Notes: generated by a model not told the origin, from the sequence alone. A stretch of 42,871 nt of DNA from JBFWYO01 sp050186335 (GCA_050186335.1 JBFWYO010000036.1:1-42871); one strand, 5' to 3'. Counted from the first letter of the stretch, positions 8,686 to 15,052 are shown. Numbers and translations: made by a program.

Positions 8686-8899
8686 CAGAAGATTTTACGG
8701 TGGATTATTGAACAGATACTCGTCTCGCCAAATACAGAGAATATAGATTCCTTTGCTGTGGCACACCCCATCGGTTGGGAAAACCACAACCAAGACCTGA
8801 TTCGCGAATCGGCGCGGCTACGGTGGCCGCCGGAAAAGCGAAATCCCTACTTCGCCTGCCGCGCCGAACGTCCAGTAGGGCACCTGTAGGGGGTGTTGT
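8686..8899. other. intergenic region, no gene seen
   Basis: These 214 bases hold no gene I can support. Base composition returns to GC-rich from about 8800, marking the end of the AT-rich cassette. Confidence 0.4.
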
Positions 8900-9511
8900 A
8901 TGGCCAAGACCGTCCAACAGCCGTTCAAGGGCGACCTTATGAAGCCCATGGCGCGGCGCAGAAAGAGTGGACTTCTAAATGTTTGGGCCGACGAAGAGGT
9001 TTGGAAACGTGAACTATACCGCCGCTGGGGGCTGCTTTTTGAACATTACGGAATTGACCGGAAAAGCGAACACGCGACTTTCGAATTGGCAGTCAAACTG
9101 GCAGTGGATTTTGTGCCCGGAATGCAGGAGGCCAAGCCCGAACGACGGGGGCGGCCGAAATCGCGCACGACTCCAGCGAGAAGGCAATTCCGTGGGGAGT
9201 TGCTGGCTGAATTTGACGCGGCCAAAGAGAGAAATCCGACCCTCAGCGAAGAGGCGATTCTTAGAAGCCTCAAATCGCAATGGAGGCGCGCGGGAAAGAG
9301 CGGACCGGCGGGATTGTCCATAAGATCGCTACGGCATGACCTGAAAGCTGCCCGCGAGGAGCGACACTACGCGGCCATGGTTGCCGGGCTGGCTATGCCT
9401 GGATTTGGTGGCTCTCTATTCGAATTGGGACTCGTGCCGCGTCCGATTGGACCCGGAACGCGCCTTCTCATGGGTCAGGATGAGCTAATCGAGCGAGAGA
9501 AAAAGGCCTGA
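8900..9511 (+). CDS. hypothetical basic protein of the element
   Basis: The 203-residue protein is not one I recognise. It is soluble and strongly charged, with no signal peptide or membrane segment. Residues 80-105 are very basic (RRGRPKSRTTPARR) and 110-160 look helical (AEFDAAKERNPTLSEEAILRSL, written here in part as LSEEAILRSLKSQWRR), which could fit nucleic-acid binding. The ATG at 8900 has TAGGGGG about 7 bases upstream; a second ATG at 8939 is possible. It stands alone between the AT-rich cassette and the AlpA-like gene, with intermediate GC. Function unknown. Confidence 0.6.
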   Translation: MAKTVQQPFKGDLMKPMARRRKSGLLNVWADEEVWKRELYRRWGLLFEHYGIDRKSEHATFELAVKLAVDFVPGMQEAKPERRGRPKSRTTPARRQFRGELLAEFDAAKERNPTLSEEAILRSLKSQWRRAGKSGPAGLSIRSLRHDLKAAREERHYAAMVAGLAMPGFGGSLFELGLVPRPIGPGTRLLMGQDELIEREKKA

Positions 9512-9570
9512 CGGCGTAATCTATTGCCTTTCATAAGTCGGCAAAAATTCTCGCTGGAATTTCTTTCAGA

Positions 9571-9630
9571 GAATTTCGCCGCAAATTCCCAGAAACCGCT
9601 CGGCAAATAATCCAAGCGTTTTTTTTGCCG
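9571..9630. promoter_or_regulatory. two inverted repeats upstream of the AlpA-like gene
   Basis: A perfect inverted repeat GAATTT-6-AAATTC lies at 9571-9588. A second, CGGCAAA (9601-9607) with TTTGCCG (9624-9630), has a 16-base loop containing a run of eight T. The AT-rich stretch 9512-9695 precedes the AlpA-like gene. The first repeat could be an operator. The second could be a weak terminator for the 8900 gene or part of a control region. The roles are inferred. Confidence 0.4.
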
Positions 9631-9695
9631 AAAATCATCGACTACATAGAGCGCCTCTAGCGCAATTCCGCGCGTGACATCAAGTCAGAGGCTTC

Positions 9696-9911
9696 ATGGA
9701 TAATAGACAACGCATTAACACCCGCGATGCCGCCCGGTATCTCGGGCTGAGTGCCCGCACCCTCGAAAAGCTTAGGGTGACAGGCGGTGGACCGCCCTAC
9801 TTCAAGGCGCTCCGCAGAGTGGTCTACGAAATCTCGGCTCTGGACCAATGGCTTGCGCCGAGAGTTAGGCGCTCGACGTCCGACCCCGCCGAACAATCAC
9901 AATCCGCATAA
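9696..9911 (+). CDS. AlpA/excisionase-like helix-turn-helix protein
   Basis: The 71-residue protein has a MerR-like helix-turn-helix at about residues 6-27 (INTRDAARYLGLSARTLEKLR), then a wing (GGGPPYFKALRRVVYE) and ISALDQWL, the usual form of the HTH_17/AlpA group. Such proteins act as excisionases or as activators of integrase genes in phages and satellites. A role in excision of this element is therefore likely but rests on family knowledge and context. It heads the GC-rich regulatory and replication block and is followed by a strong hairpin. Confidence 0.8.
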   Translation: MDNRQRINTRDAARYLGLSARTLEKLRVTGGGPPYFKALRRVVYEISALDQWLAPRVRRSTSDPAEQSQSA

Positions 9912-9919
9912 ATGAAAAC

Positions 9920-9949
9920 GCCCCGGCGCTGTTGAAGCAGCGCCGGGGC
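9920..9949. promoter_or_regulatory. perfect 12-bp stem-loop after the AlpA-like gene
   Basis: GCCCCGGCGCTG and its exact complement enclose a 6-base loop (TTGAAG). It begins 8 bases after the AlpA-like stop and ends 40 bases before the next start. No T-run follows, so it is not a standard intrinsic terminator. It may be an mRNA-stabilising hairpin, an attenuator or a DNA-level signal such as an origin hairpin. Confidence 0.55.
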
Positions 9950-9989
9950 CAAAGCGGTCTCCCTCACTGACAAGCAAGAGACTCTCGCC

Positions 9990-10187
9990 ATGACCAAAGT
10001 AATGCGGCGCTTCGCTCGACGCAATGTGCCAACTGCTGAATTGCCCTTGTTTAGCTCGGCGGCCAATCTCGGCCCAGTTATTGCCGAGGATTACGCGACC
10101 CGCTGGATACGGCGGCGGCGTCCCGATCTTCCCGTTCATCGCGCCCGCCTGATTGCCGAACTTGCCGGCCTGGGGGACGCACGATGA
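9990..10187 (+). CDS. small conserved element protein, function unknown
   Basis: The 65-residue basic protein has IAEDYATRWIRRRRPDLPVH near residues 31-50 and ends RLIAELAGLGDAR. I believe similar short proteins recur in alphaproteobacterial integrative elements between the HTH gene and the replication genes, but I cannot name a function. Its stop overlaps the next start in ATGA, so the two are translationally coupled. It is too short for a domain call. Confidence 0.65.
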   Translation: MTKVMRRFARRNVPTAELPLFSSAANLGPVIAEDYATRWIRRRRPDLPVHRARLIAELAGLGDAR

Positions 10188-10498
10188 GCAATAAACTCAA
10201 AGTCCGTGCGCGAATTGCCGGCGGCGACACTGCGCGCGAAATCGTTGCCAGCGGCCAAGAGGCCAAGGCGTTGCTCGCGCTCGCGGAAGCCGGGGCGCGC
10301 GGCGTTACTGCGCTGGAATGTGCCGCATGGGCATATCGGCTCGCGGCCTACGCGCATTCGCTACGGAAGCGGTTCGGCCTTGTCATCGTGACCTTGCACG
10401 AAGCGCACCCGGGCGGCTGGCACGGGCGGCACGTTCTCGAAACCGCCGTCGAAATCCTCGAAGTGATGGAGGCCGGGTCATGTTCGACGGCGGCCTAA
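10184..10498 (+). CDS. winged-helix DNA-binding protein of the element
   Basis: The 104-residue protein has the look of a small helix-turn-helix domain: LLALAEAGARGVTALECAAWAYRLAAYAH (quoted in part: GARGVTALECAAW) followed by LRKRFGLVIVTLHE and GGWHGRHVLE. In this family the pattern marks a winged-helix domain that reads DNA and pairs a basic recognition helix with a beta wing. It overlaps the gene before it by 4 bases and the gene after it by 19. That chain of overlaps suggests one regulatory or replication unit. The target is unknown. Confidence 0.7.
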   Translation: MSNKLKVRARIAGGDTAREIVASGQEAKALLALAEAGARGVTALECAAWAYRLAAYAHSLRKRFGLVIVTLHEAHPGGWHGRHVLETAVEILEVMEAGSCSTAA

Positions 10499-10776
10499 CG
10501 AAGCCCGGCGACAAGGGCGGTTTTGTACTGTCCGAACTGTCCGCGCGCTGGCGGATCGTGAATGAACCTTTGCAATGGGTCCTACAGGTGCGCAAGGGAC
10601 GTTGCCGCGCCAGGGCAACCGGGTGGCGGGCAATTCGCTTTCACGTCGAGCGCACCGCTCTAATTGCGTCTGTACAACGATTCTGCGGCGATGTTCGGCC
10701 GGAGGCGATGGCAGTGTTGGCCGCCTTGCCGGAACTGCACCCGTCGCGCGGCGGGGTGAACGATGGCCAAGCATAA
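10480..10776 (+). CDS. hypothetical element protein in the replication module
   Basis: Start chosen at the ATG at 10480, giving 98 residues starting MFDGGLTKPGDKGG. The same frame extends upstream to 10318, but that extension only mirrors the previous gene in another frame. The protein holds ELSARWRIVNEPLQWVLQ and a basic stretch KGRCRARATGWRAIRFHVER. I believe it belongs to a family of uncharacterised small proteins found beside HTH replication genes in such elements. It overlaps both neighbours (19 and 14 bases), which supports coupling. No function can be stated. Confidence 0.6.
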   Translation: MFDGGLTKPGDKGGFVLSELSARWRIVNEPLQWVLQVRKGRCRARATGWRAIRFHVERTALIASVQRFCGDVRPEAMAVLAALPELHPSRGGVNDGQA

Positions 10777-11218
10777 GCGGCGGCGGCGCTCAGGGCGCGG
10801 TACGCGACCGGACGGCCGCAGCGAGCGGTCGGAGCGTTTCGTCATGTTCAACTACAGCCTGGCGCTCTCGCCCGTTTGGCGCTCGCTCTCCGGCGCGGCG
10901 GCAAAAGTCTTCATCGAATTGCGATGCAGCTTCGACGGCGCGAACAACGGAAAATTGTTCCTGAGCTTTGCCGATGCCGCGCGGCGGCTCGGGCTTGGCA
11001 AATCCACCGTCAAGCGCGCCTTCGATGAACTGACGGCGAAAGGCTTTATCCGCAAGACAGGCGCGGGAAACTGGTATGGGCGGAAGGCCGCAACCTGGCG
11101 CGTGACCACTGAACGCTGGCAGGGCAATCTACCGTCGCACGAATGGCGGCGTTGGCAGCCCAAGACGCACGGCGAAAATCAGAGTCTCGGTACCGAGGCG
11201 GCACGCGAACCGCCCTAG
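10763..11218 (+). CDS. helix-turn-helix replication-type protein
   Basis: The 151-residue protein has a very basic N-terminus (KHKRRRRSGRGTR), then LSGAAAKVFIELRC and a winged helix at about 70-100 (FADAARRLGLGKSTVKRAFDEL, here LGLGKSTVKRAFDEL, then TAKGFIRKTGAGNWYGRKAATWRV in part). This arrangement is like the initiator-type HTH proteins found in small integrative elements, where they may start replication or repress genes. It ends at TAG 11216-11218, but the DNA past this point carries 30-bp repeats that read as a repeated peptide in another frame, so the C-terminus may be altered by a frameshift. Membership is likely; an initiator role is inferred. Confidence 0.68.
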   Translation: MAKHKRRRRSGRGTRPDGRSERSERFVMFNYSLALSPVWRSLSGAAAKVFIELRCSFDGANNGKLFLSFADAARRLGLGKSTVKRAFDELTAKGFIRKTGAGNWYGRKAATWRVTTERWQGNLPSHEWRRWQPKTHGENQSLGTEAAREPP

Positions 11219-11267
11219 CGTGCCGCTATGGTACCGACAAGCGCCCATCGTGCCGTATTGGTACCGA
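11189..11267. repeat. three GGTACCGA repeats at the end of the replication gene
   Basis: GGTACCGA occurs at 11189, 11230 and 11260. The first is part of the perfect palindrome CTCGGTACCGAG. The second and third lie within a 30-bp direct repeat (GTGCCG, then TGGTACCGA). They may be protein-binding sites (iteron-like) or remnants of a repetitive coding tail (peptide VPLWYR / VPYWYR in one frame). Confidence 0.5.
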
Positions 11268-11405
11268 TAACCGCGCCGTTACCGCGCGCTGACGGTGCCG
11301 CCTGGGGACTGCATATACATCTACCATGCGGGGGTGCGCGGGGTGAGTGGAAGCAAGTTCATTTGAACGGGGGAGTGGTTACAGTTCTGCAACGCCTTAT
11401 TGCGT

Positions 11406-11690
11406 CTAATCCCTAAAAGAGCCTTGCTCGCACCAATATCGGACCGCAACACTTGGCTGATTTTGGAAAAGCGACCGCGCCGTTTCGCAATTTTCCCTGT
11501 TGTACTTGTCGCCATCGCTCGAATTGAAAGTCGCAACATGAATTCTTGAGCGAGCATCAGTCACGCCATTTCTATAAAGCGTCCAAGATTCTCCGGAGAT
11601 GCCTCCGCGCATCGCCAAGAAAATGAGAATTGTCAACGCGATGCTCGCGACCGACACACCCGCTAGTTTGAGTGTTTGGCGCACCTGCAT
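11406..11690 (-). CDS. small single-membrane-helix protein, conserved, unknown function
   Basis: The 94-residue protein has one membrane helix at about 11-27 (VSVASIALTILIFLAM) and a mature part with RIHVATFNSSDGDKYNREN and CETARSLF, ending RYWCEQGSF. I recall this ATF, YN, ENC, WCE pattern from uncharacterised proteins of Rhizobiales, so it is probably a real conserved family, likely facing the periplasm. It has two cysteines (in ENCE and WCEQ). It is AT-rich and lies 7 bases downstream of the 11698-12336 gene on the same strand, so the two are co-transcribed. Function unknown. Confidence 0.68.
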   Translation of the reverse strand: MQVRQTLKLAGVSVASIALTILIFLAMRGGISGESWTLYRNGVTDARSRIHVATFNSSDGDKYNRENCETARSLFQNQPSVAVRYWCEQGSFRD

Positions 11691-11697
11691 TAGCCCA

Positions 11698-12336
11698 CTA
11701 ATTCCTTAGAATCGATGTAATACAGTCGCCCCAATCGGAGACAATCCTTGTGGACCTAATCTTGGTTTGACTTCCCGATGTGTCGCTTACCGTTAAATCC
11801 AAAGGCACAGATGTATCAATTCCACCGTCTCTCCGATTGAAGACAATTCGAACTTGACTGTTCATGAGCATCTCAGCGTAGATCTTTAGAAACGTATCAT
11901 CAAAATCAAATACTGAAATCAGAGTGCCCGGAGTATCCCCCGGCTGCTTCCCAAGTAACGACTTGGCGTTGTCAATTCCGCTTACGCTCCGGAGATATGC
12001 GAACGCTGGCTGCCAAGGGACATTCTTCGCGCGGCCACTTTGAATCATGACATCCGATATACCGACCTTCAGCCCGAGCACTGCTAGCCCTTGGCTGTTC
12101 TTCTGAATATTTATGCTTCCAAAGAGAATGCTTATTGCTCCGGCGCGATACGCATGATCTGCAAAACTAGCAGCGTAAACCAAGCTGCATCCGAATCGTT
12201 TACCGGATGCTGACATAGGCTCAAACCTCACGTAGACAGTCCCAATTGACTCGCTTGTTTCAGCCGAGACGCTTCCGTGAGACATAAGCGACCCGGAGAT
12301 TATTGACCAAGCAAGAATGTTTCTAATCAGCCGCAT
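11698..12336 (-). CDS. exported protein of unknown function
   Basis: The 212-residue protein starts with a signal peptide (MRLIRNILAWSIISG to GSVSAETSE). The mature part looks beta-rich, with repeated hydrophobic strands (GTVYVRFEPM, AISILFGSINI, RIVFNRRDGG, VPLDLTVSD), and only two cysteines (C49 region and near the C-terminus, DCITSIL). It is AT-rich and runs opposite to most element genes, as cargo with its own promoter would. I do not recognise a family. It pairs with the small membrane protein downstream. Confidence 0.65.
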   Translation of the reverse strand: MRLIRNILAWSIISGSLMSHGSVSAETSESIGTVYVRFEPMSASGKRFGCSLVYAASFADHAYRAGAISILFGSINIQKNSQGLAVLGLKVGISDVMIQSGRAKNVPWQPAFAYLRSVSGIDNAKSLLGKQPGDTPGTLISVFDFDDTFLKIYAEMLMNSQVRIVFNRRDGGIDTSVPLDLTVSDTSGSQTKIRSTRIVSDWGDCITSILRN

Positions 12337-12597
12337 TTTGGGCCGCGCTGATTACAGCATGCTCGATTATGCAGCTTGGGCAAATGTAGTGCCCGAGGTC
12401 CTGTTGTTGCGCCATGGCGCAGCTCATCGAGGCAATCAAAGGGCCAAAATAATGCGTATTCATTTCGCATGGTTCCCTCCCGCTTGAAAGTCAGGTTAGC
12501 CAAATTACTTAGGAAAATCTATCGGTGGCAAAACGTGCCGCGCGCTCGCGGAATGGTCCAAATTGGCGCGGTCGATACAGATTGAGCGAGGCAATGA
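12337..12597. other. divergent intergenic region in the element
   Basis: These 261 bases separate the minus-strand exported-protein gene from the plus-strand 12598 gene and must hold the promoters of both. A 69-codon open frame inside it has no ribosome site and no recognisable features, so it is not called. Confidence 0.4.
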
Positions 12598-13221
12598 ATG
12601 GGCGGCATGAACTCCGGCCGATACGGCGGCCATCCGACAAGCGAGGGCACCGCGTCTTACGTCCTGGCGGCCAAGCCCATCAACGCGGCCAAGCTGCGGA
12701 TCGGCGCGCACGGCAGCACCCGCTTTGAGTATGACGATGGCTTTCCGGTCGAAATCCTTATCGACTTTCGGGACGGCTCATATCCGCATTTCGAGCTGGC
12801 GCACGAAACGCACCGCTATGCCGGCGGCGGCGAGCCGAACCGGTACAAGGTGAGGCTCACGGCAACGCAACCGCGCTTCGGCGGCGTGCGCTGGTGGTTC
12901 ATTTGCCCGCTCTCCGGTCGCCGCGTTACCAAGCTGTTTCTGCCGAACGGTGGCGACCGCTTCGCCAGTCGCCAAGCGTATCGGCTCGGCTATGCCTGCC
13001 AGCGCGAAACGAAGATCGACCGCGTACATCGGCAGGGGCGCAAATTGCACCGTGCGCTGGGCGGCGACGGCGAATGGATGGACGGACCGCCCGATAAGCC
13101 CAAGTGGATGCGCTGGCGCACCTACCGGCGCAAGATGCAGCAATGGGAGACGCTAGAGGCACGGCTCGATGCAGCTTGGCTGCCCGGCGCGATGCAGTTG
13201 CTGGCGCGCTTCGGCAGATAA
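12598..13221 (+). CDS. conserved mobile-element protein (MGG-NSGRYGG family), unknown function
   Basis: The 207-residue protein begins MGGMNSGRYGGHPTSEGTAS and contains GGVRWWFICPLSGRRVTKLF (about 94-113), LPNGG, RLGYACQRE, KLHRALGGDG and PKWMRWRTYRRK. I recognise this pattern as an uncharacterised family that is widespread on islands and phage-like elements of Proteobacteria. The many R, W and H residues and two conserved cysteines suggest a nucleic-acid or metal-binding fold, but nothing is proven. Start ATG at 12598 has GAGCGAGG about 7 bases upstream. It is the last gene before the right end of the element. Confidence 0.75.
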   Translation: MGGMNSGRYGGHPTSEGTASYVLAAKPINAAKLRIGAHGSTRFEYDDGFPVEILIDFRDGSYPHFELAHETHRYAGGGEPNRYKVRLTATQPRFGGVRWWFICPLSGRRVTKLFLPNGGDRFASRQAYRLGYACQRETKIDRVHRQGRKLHRALGGDGEWMDGPPDKPKWMRWRTYRRKMQQWETLEARLDAAWLPGAMQLLARFGR

Positions 13222-13537
13222 CGCGGCGTCGGATACCCAAATCTAGGCGCGTATGGGAGTCAGTTCGCCTTTCGACTGATGTTACAGGCAATTAACAGTG
13301 CCGACCGCGCCCCGCGCCGGCTCACTGAGAACAGTGGGCTATCAGTGGCGCGGGTCACACGGGCGGTTGCCGATTGTCGGCAAATCTGAACATGGCGAGC
13401 GGCAAGCCGTTTCCGGGGCGATAATTCGGGCATTTGCTTACCCCGTGCTTACCCGGGGTCTATTTTGTCACGAAATCGGCCGCCGATTCCGGCGCTCGGA
13501 ACCTAAAATTATTTAGTTATTTCAATTGGTTATGTAT
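13222..13537. other. right end of the element, non-coding
   Basis: No gene is supported here. The region holds the GCTTACCC doublet (13436-13456), a TGTTA/TAACA inverted repeat at 13280-13297 and an AT-rich stretch just before the tRNA. It is best read as the right attachment region with recombination protein sites. Confidence 0.6.
13436..13456. repeat. GCTTACCC doublet, candidate integrase arm site (right)
   Basis: The block matches the left doublet at 5570-5590 in 20 of 21 bases and in the same orientation. It lies 81 bases from the right attachment repeat; the left doublet lies 111 bases from its repeat. Confidence 0.55.
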
Positions 13538-13582
13538 TGGCGACCCCGAGAGGACTCGAACCTCCGACCCACAGTTTAGGAA
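13538..13582. repeat. right attachment site inside tRNA-Arg
   Basis: The right copy of the 45-bp repeat covers the tRNA from its CCA end through the anticodon loop. Integration into this part of a tRNA gene leaves the gene working, because the incoming element supplies the same 3' sequence. Confidence 0.92.
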
Positions 13583-13614
13583 ACTGTTGCTCTATCCAGC
13601 TGAGCTACGGGGTC
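13538..13614 (-). tRNA. tRNA-Arg (anticodon CCT)
   Basis: The minus strand folds as a full cloverleaf of 77 bases including an encoded CCA: acceptor GACCCCG/CGGGGTC, D arm GCTC/GAGC, anticodon stem ACAGT/ACTGT with loop TTCCTAA (anticodon CCT, reading AGG), and T stem GGAGG/CCTCT with loop TTCGAGT (one G-T pair in the stem). The discriminator base is G. It serves as the integration site of the element. Confidence 0.97.
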
Positions 13615-13700
13615 TCGCTGCCTCCCTGTACCAGGGCAGAGGCCGCTTTCCAAGCGCTTGGCAAACTTAAGCCGGTCGGCCGTTTAGGCTAGCATGCACC

Positions 13701-13964
13701 ATGCCCAAACCCTCCACCCGGTTGCGGACAGTGATCGACAGCGTCAACGACACTGACGGGAGCCATTGCGTGGACATTTTTCAGCGCGCCGACGACACCT
13801 GGGGCTTCGAAGAATACCGCCGCGATCCGGAAGACGGCGGCAAATGGACCCTGATCGGGCATTACGCCGATCGGGTCTATGCCAGCCGCGATGCGGCAAC
13901 GCGGGCGGCAGCGGAATGCGCCTTGTGGCTGGGGGCCCGGTTGCTGGCGCGCGGCGGCACTTAG
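13701..13964 (+). CDS. small conserved hypothetical protein
   Basis: The 87-residue protein starts MPKPSTRLRTVIDSVNDTDG and contains a central FGFEEYRRDPED-like stretch (here WGFEEYRRDPEDGGKW). It has no signal peptide or membrane helix. The composition fits the chromosome, not the element. It lies just outside the element, between the tRNA and the ArsR-regulator operon. I do not know its function. The pattern of aromatic and acidic residues suggests a compact beta-rich domain. Confidence 0.6.
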   Translation: MPKPSTRLRTVIDSVNDTDGSHCVDIFQRADDTWGFEEYRRDPEDGGKWTLIGHYADRVYASRDAATRAAAECALWLGARLLARGGT

Positions 13965-14066
13965 AGTCATCAACCGGCAGCTTGTCCGGACTTGCCGCTT
14001 CCTGGCCTCAGCCAGTCCTCGTTCGAAAATCCCGAAGCAAGCCGCATTTGTGCTTGTTTAAACAAC

Positions 14067-14088
14067 TACATAAGGATATCCTTATGTA
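14067..14088. promoter_or_regulatory. perfect 22-bp palindrome, likely operator of the methionine-cycle operon
   Basis: The core CATAAGGATATCCTTATG is extended by TA on each side, giving perfect dyad symmetry over 22 bases. It ends 22 bases before the TTG start of the ArsR-methyltransferase gene, in an AT-rich patch. Homodimeric ArsR regulators bind such sites, so autoregulation and control of metF-metH are likely. Confidence 0.75.
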
Positions 14089-14110
14089 TCGAATGTAATT
14101 GGAGCTTTAG

Positions 14111-15052
14111 TTGGACACGATTCTCCAAGGTTTGCGCGCCACGGCTGAGCCGACACGGTTGCGGATTCTGGGCATTTGCGCCCACGGTGAACTGACCGTC
14201 TCGGAGCTGTGCCAGATCCTTGGGCAGAGCCAGCCGCGCGTGTCGAGGCACCTCAAGCTCCTTGTCGAAGCCGGGCTGCTGGACCGGTTCCAGGAAGGCA
14301 ACCACGCCTATTACCGGCTGGCGGAGAACGGTGCGTGCGCCGCGCTGGGCCGCTCGATCATCGACCAGATCCCCCACGACGATCCGAATCTGTCGCTCGA
14401 CCTCGACCGGCTCGAGCGCGTCAAGGCAGCGCGCGCGCAGTTCGCGGCCGAGTATTTCCGGCGCAACGCGGCGCGCTGGAACGAGTTGCGCGCGCTGCAT
14501 GTGGACGACCGGCAGGTCGACGCAGCGCTGCGCGCCCTGCTGCTCGAAGCGCCGGTGCACGATCTGCTCGATATCGGCACCGGCACCGGCCGCGTGCTCG
14601 AACTGATGGGGCCGGACGTCGACGCCGCCGTAGGCATCGATACGTCGCGCGAAATGCTGTCGGTCGCGCGCACCAATCTCGACAAGGCCGCACTCAGCCA
14701 CTGCCAGGTGCGCCAGGCCGACATGTATCAATTGCCGTTCACCGGCGAACGGTTCGACGCCGTGACGCTGCATATGGTGCTGCACTACGCCGACGACCCG
14801 TCGCGGGTCGTCGCCGAGGCCGCGCGCGTGCTGCGGCCGAACGGGCGCCTGATCGTGGTCGATTTCGCGCCGCATGCGATGAATCTTCTGCGCGACGAAC
14901 ACGCCCATCGCTGGATGGGCTTCGCCGATGATGCGATGGCAAGCTTTCTCGGCGACGCCGGCCTGTCCGGCCACCGCAAGATCGAACTGCCCGGAACGCC
15001 GCTGACCGTCTGCCTGTGGCAGGGGCAGCGCGCGCCCGCCGCTATTCATTAA
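14111..15052 (+). CDS. ArsR-family regulator fused to a SAM-dependent methyltransferase-like domain
   Basis: The 313-residue protein has an N-terminal ArsR winged helix (about 5-75; recognition helix around LGQSQPRVSRHLKLL) and a Rossmann methyltransferase domain (about 125-300) with motif I DIGTGTGR at 154-161 and acidic D177. The ArsR cysteine metal site is absent (LCQIL, not CVC). In related proteins (SahR group) the methyltransferase-like part senses S-adenosylhomocysteine or SAM and the protein represses SAM-cycle genes. The start is TTG at 14111, supported by GGAGC upstream; the nearest in-frame ATG (14084) runs into a stop. It is 14 bases before metF. Regulator role is inferred from family, context and the palindrome. 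Confidence 0.88.
   Translation: MDTILQGLRATAEPTRLRILGICAHGELTVSELCQILGQSQPRVSRHLKLLVEAGLLDRFQEGNHAYYRLAENGACAALGRSIIDQIPHDDPNLSLDLDRLERVKAARAQFAAEYFRRNAARWNELRALHVDDRQVDAALRALLLEAPVHDLLDIGTGTGRVLELMGPDVDAAVGIDTSREMLSVARTNLDKAALSHCQVRQADMYQLPFTGERFDAVTLHMVLHYADDPSRVVAEAARVLRPNGRLIVVDFAPHAMNLLRDEHAHRWMGFADDAMASFLGDAGLSGHRKIELPGTPLTVCLWQGQRAPAAIH

Larger units (their letters stand above)
5414..13582. mobile_element. integrative element (genomic island) in tRNA-Arg(CCT)
   Basis: Two identical 45-bp direct repeats (5414-5458 and 13538-13582) bound about 8.2 kb. The right copy is the 3' part of an intact tRNA-Arg gene; the left copy is a fragment lacking the 5' half of the tRNA. A tyrosine integrase lies just inside the left end. 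The interior holds an AlpA-like HTH protein, a winged-helix protein and a replication-type HTH protein, plus AT-rich cargo. No transposase, conjugation, capsid, portal or terminase gene is seen. This fits a small integrative element, possibly a phage satellite or a mobilisable replicon. Since the tRNA is regenerated at the right end, the chromosome originally continued from the tRNA 3' end into the sequence left of 5414. Confidence 0.9.

Noticed and set aside
11228..11416. 62-codon open frame after the replication-type gene
   Set aside because: No ribosome site and no domain; it is better explained by repeat DNA or a lost C-terminal tail.
12376..12585. 69-codon open frame between divergent element genes
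   Set aside because: No ribosome site or recognisable feature; it covers the expected promoter region.
13965..14110. SAM or cobalamin riboswitch before the methionine operon
   Set aside because: The gap is short and dominated by a protein-type palindrome; no riboswitch core is seen.
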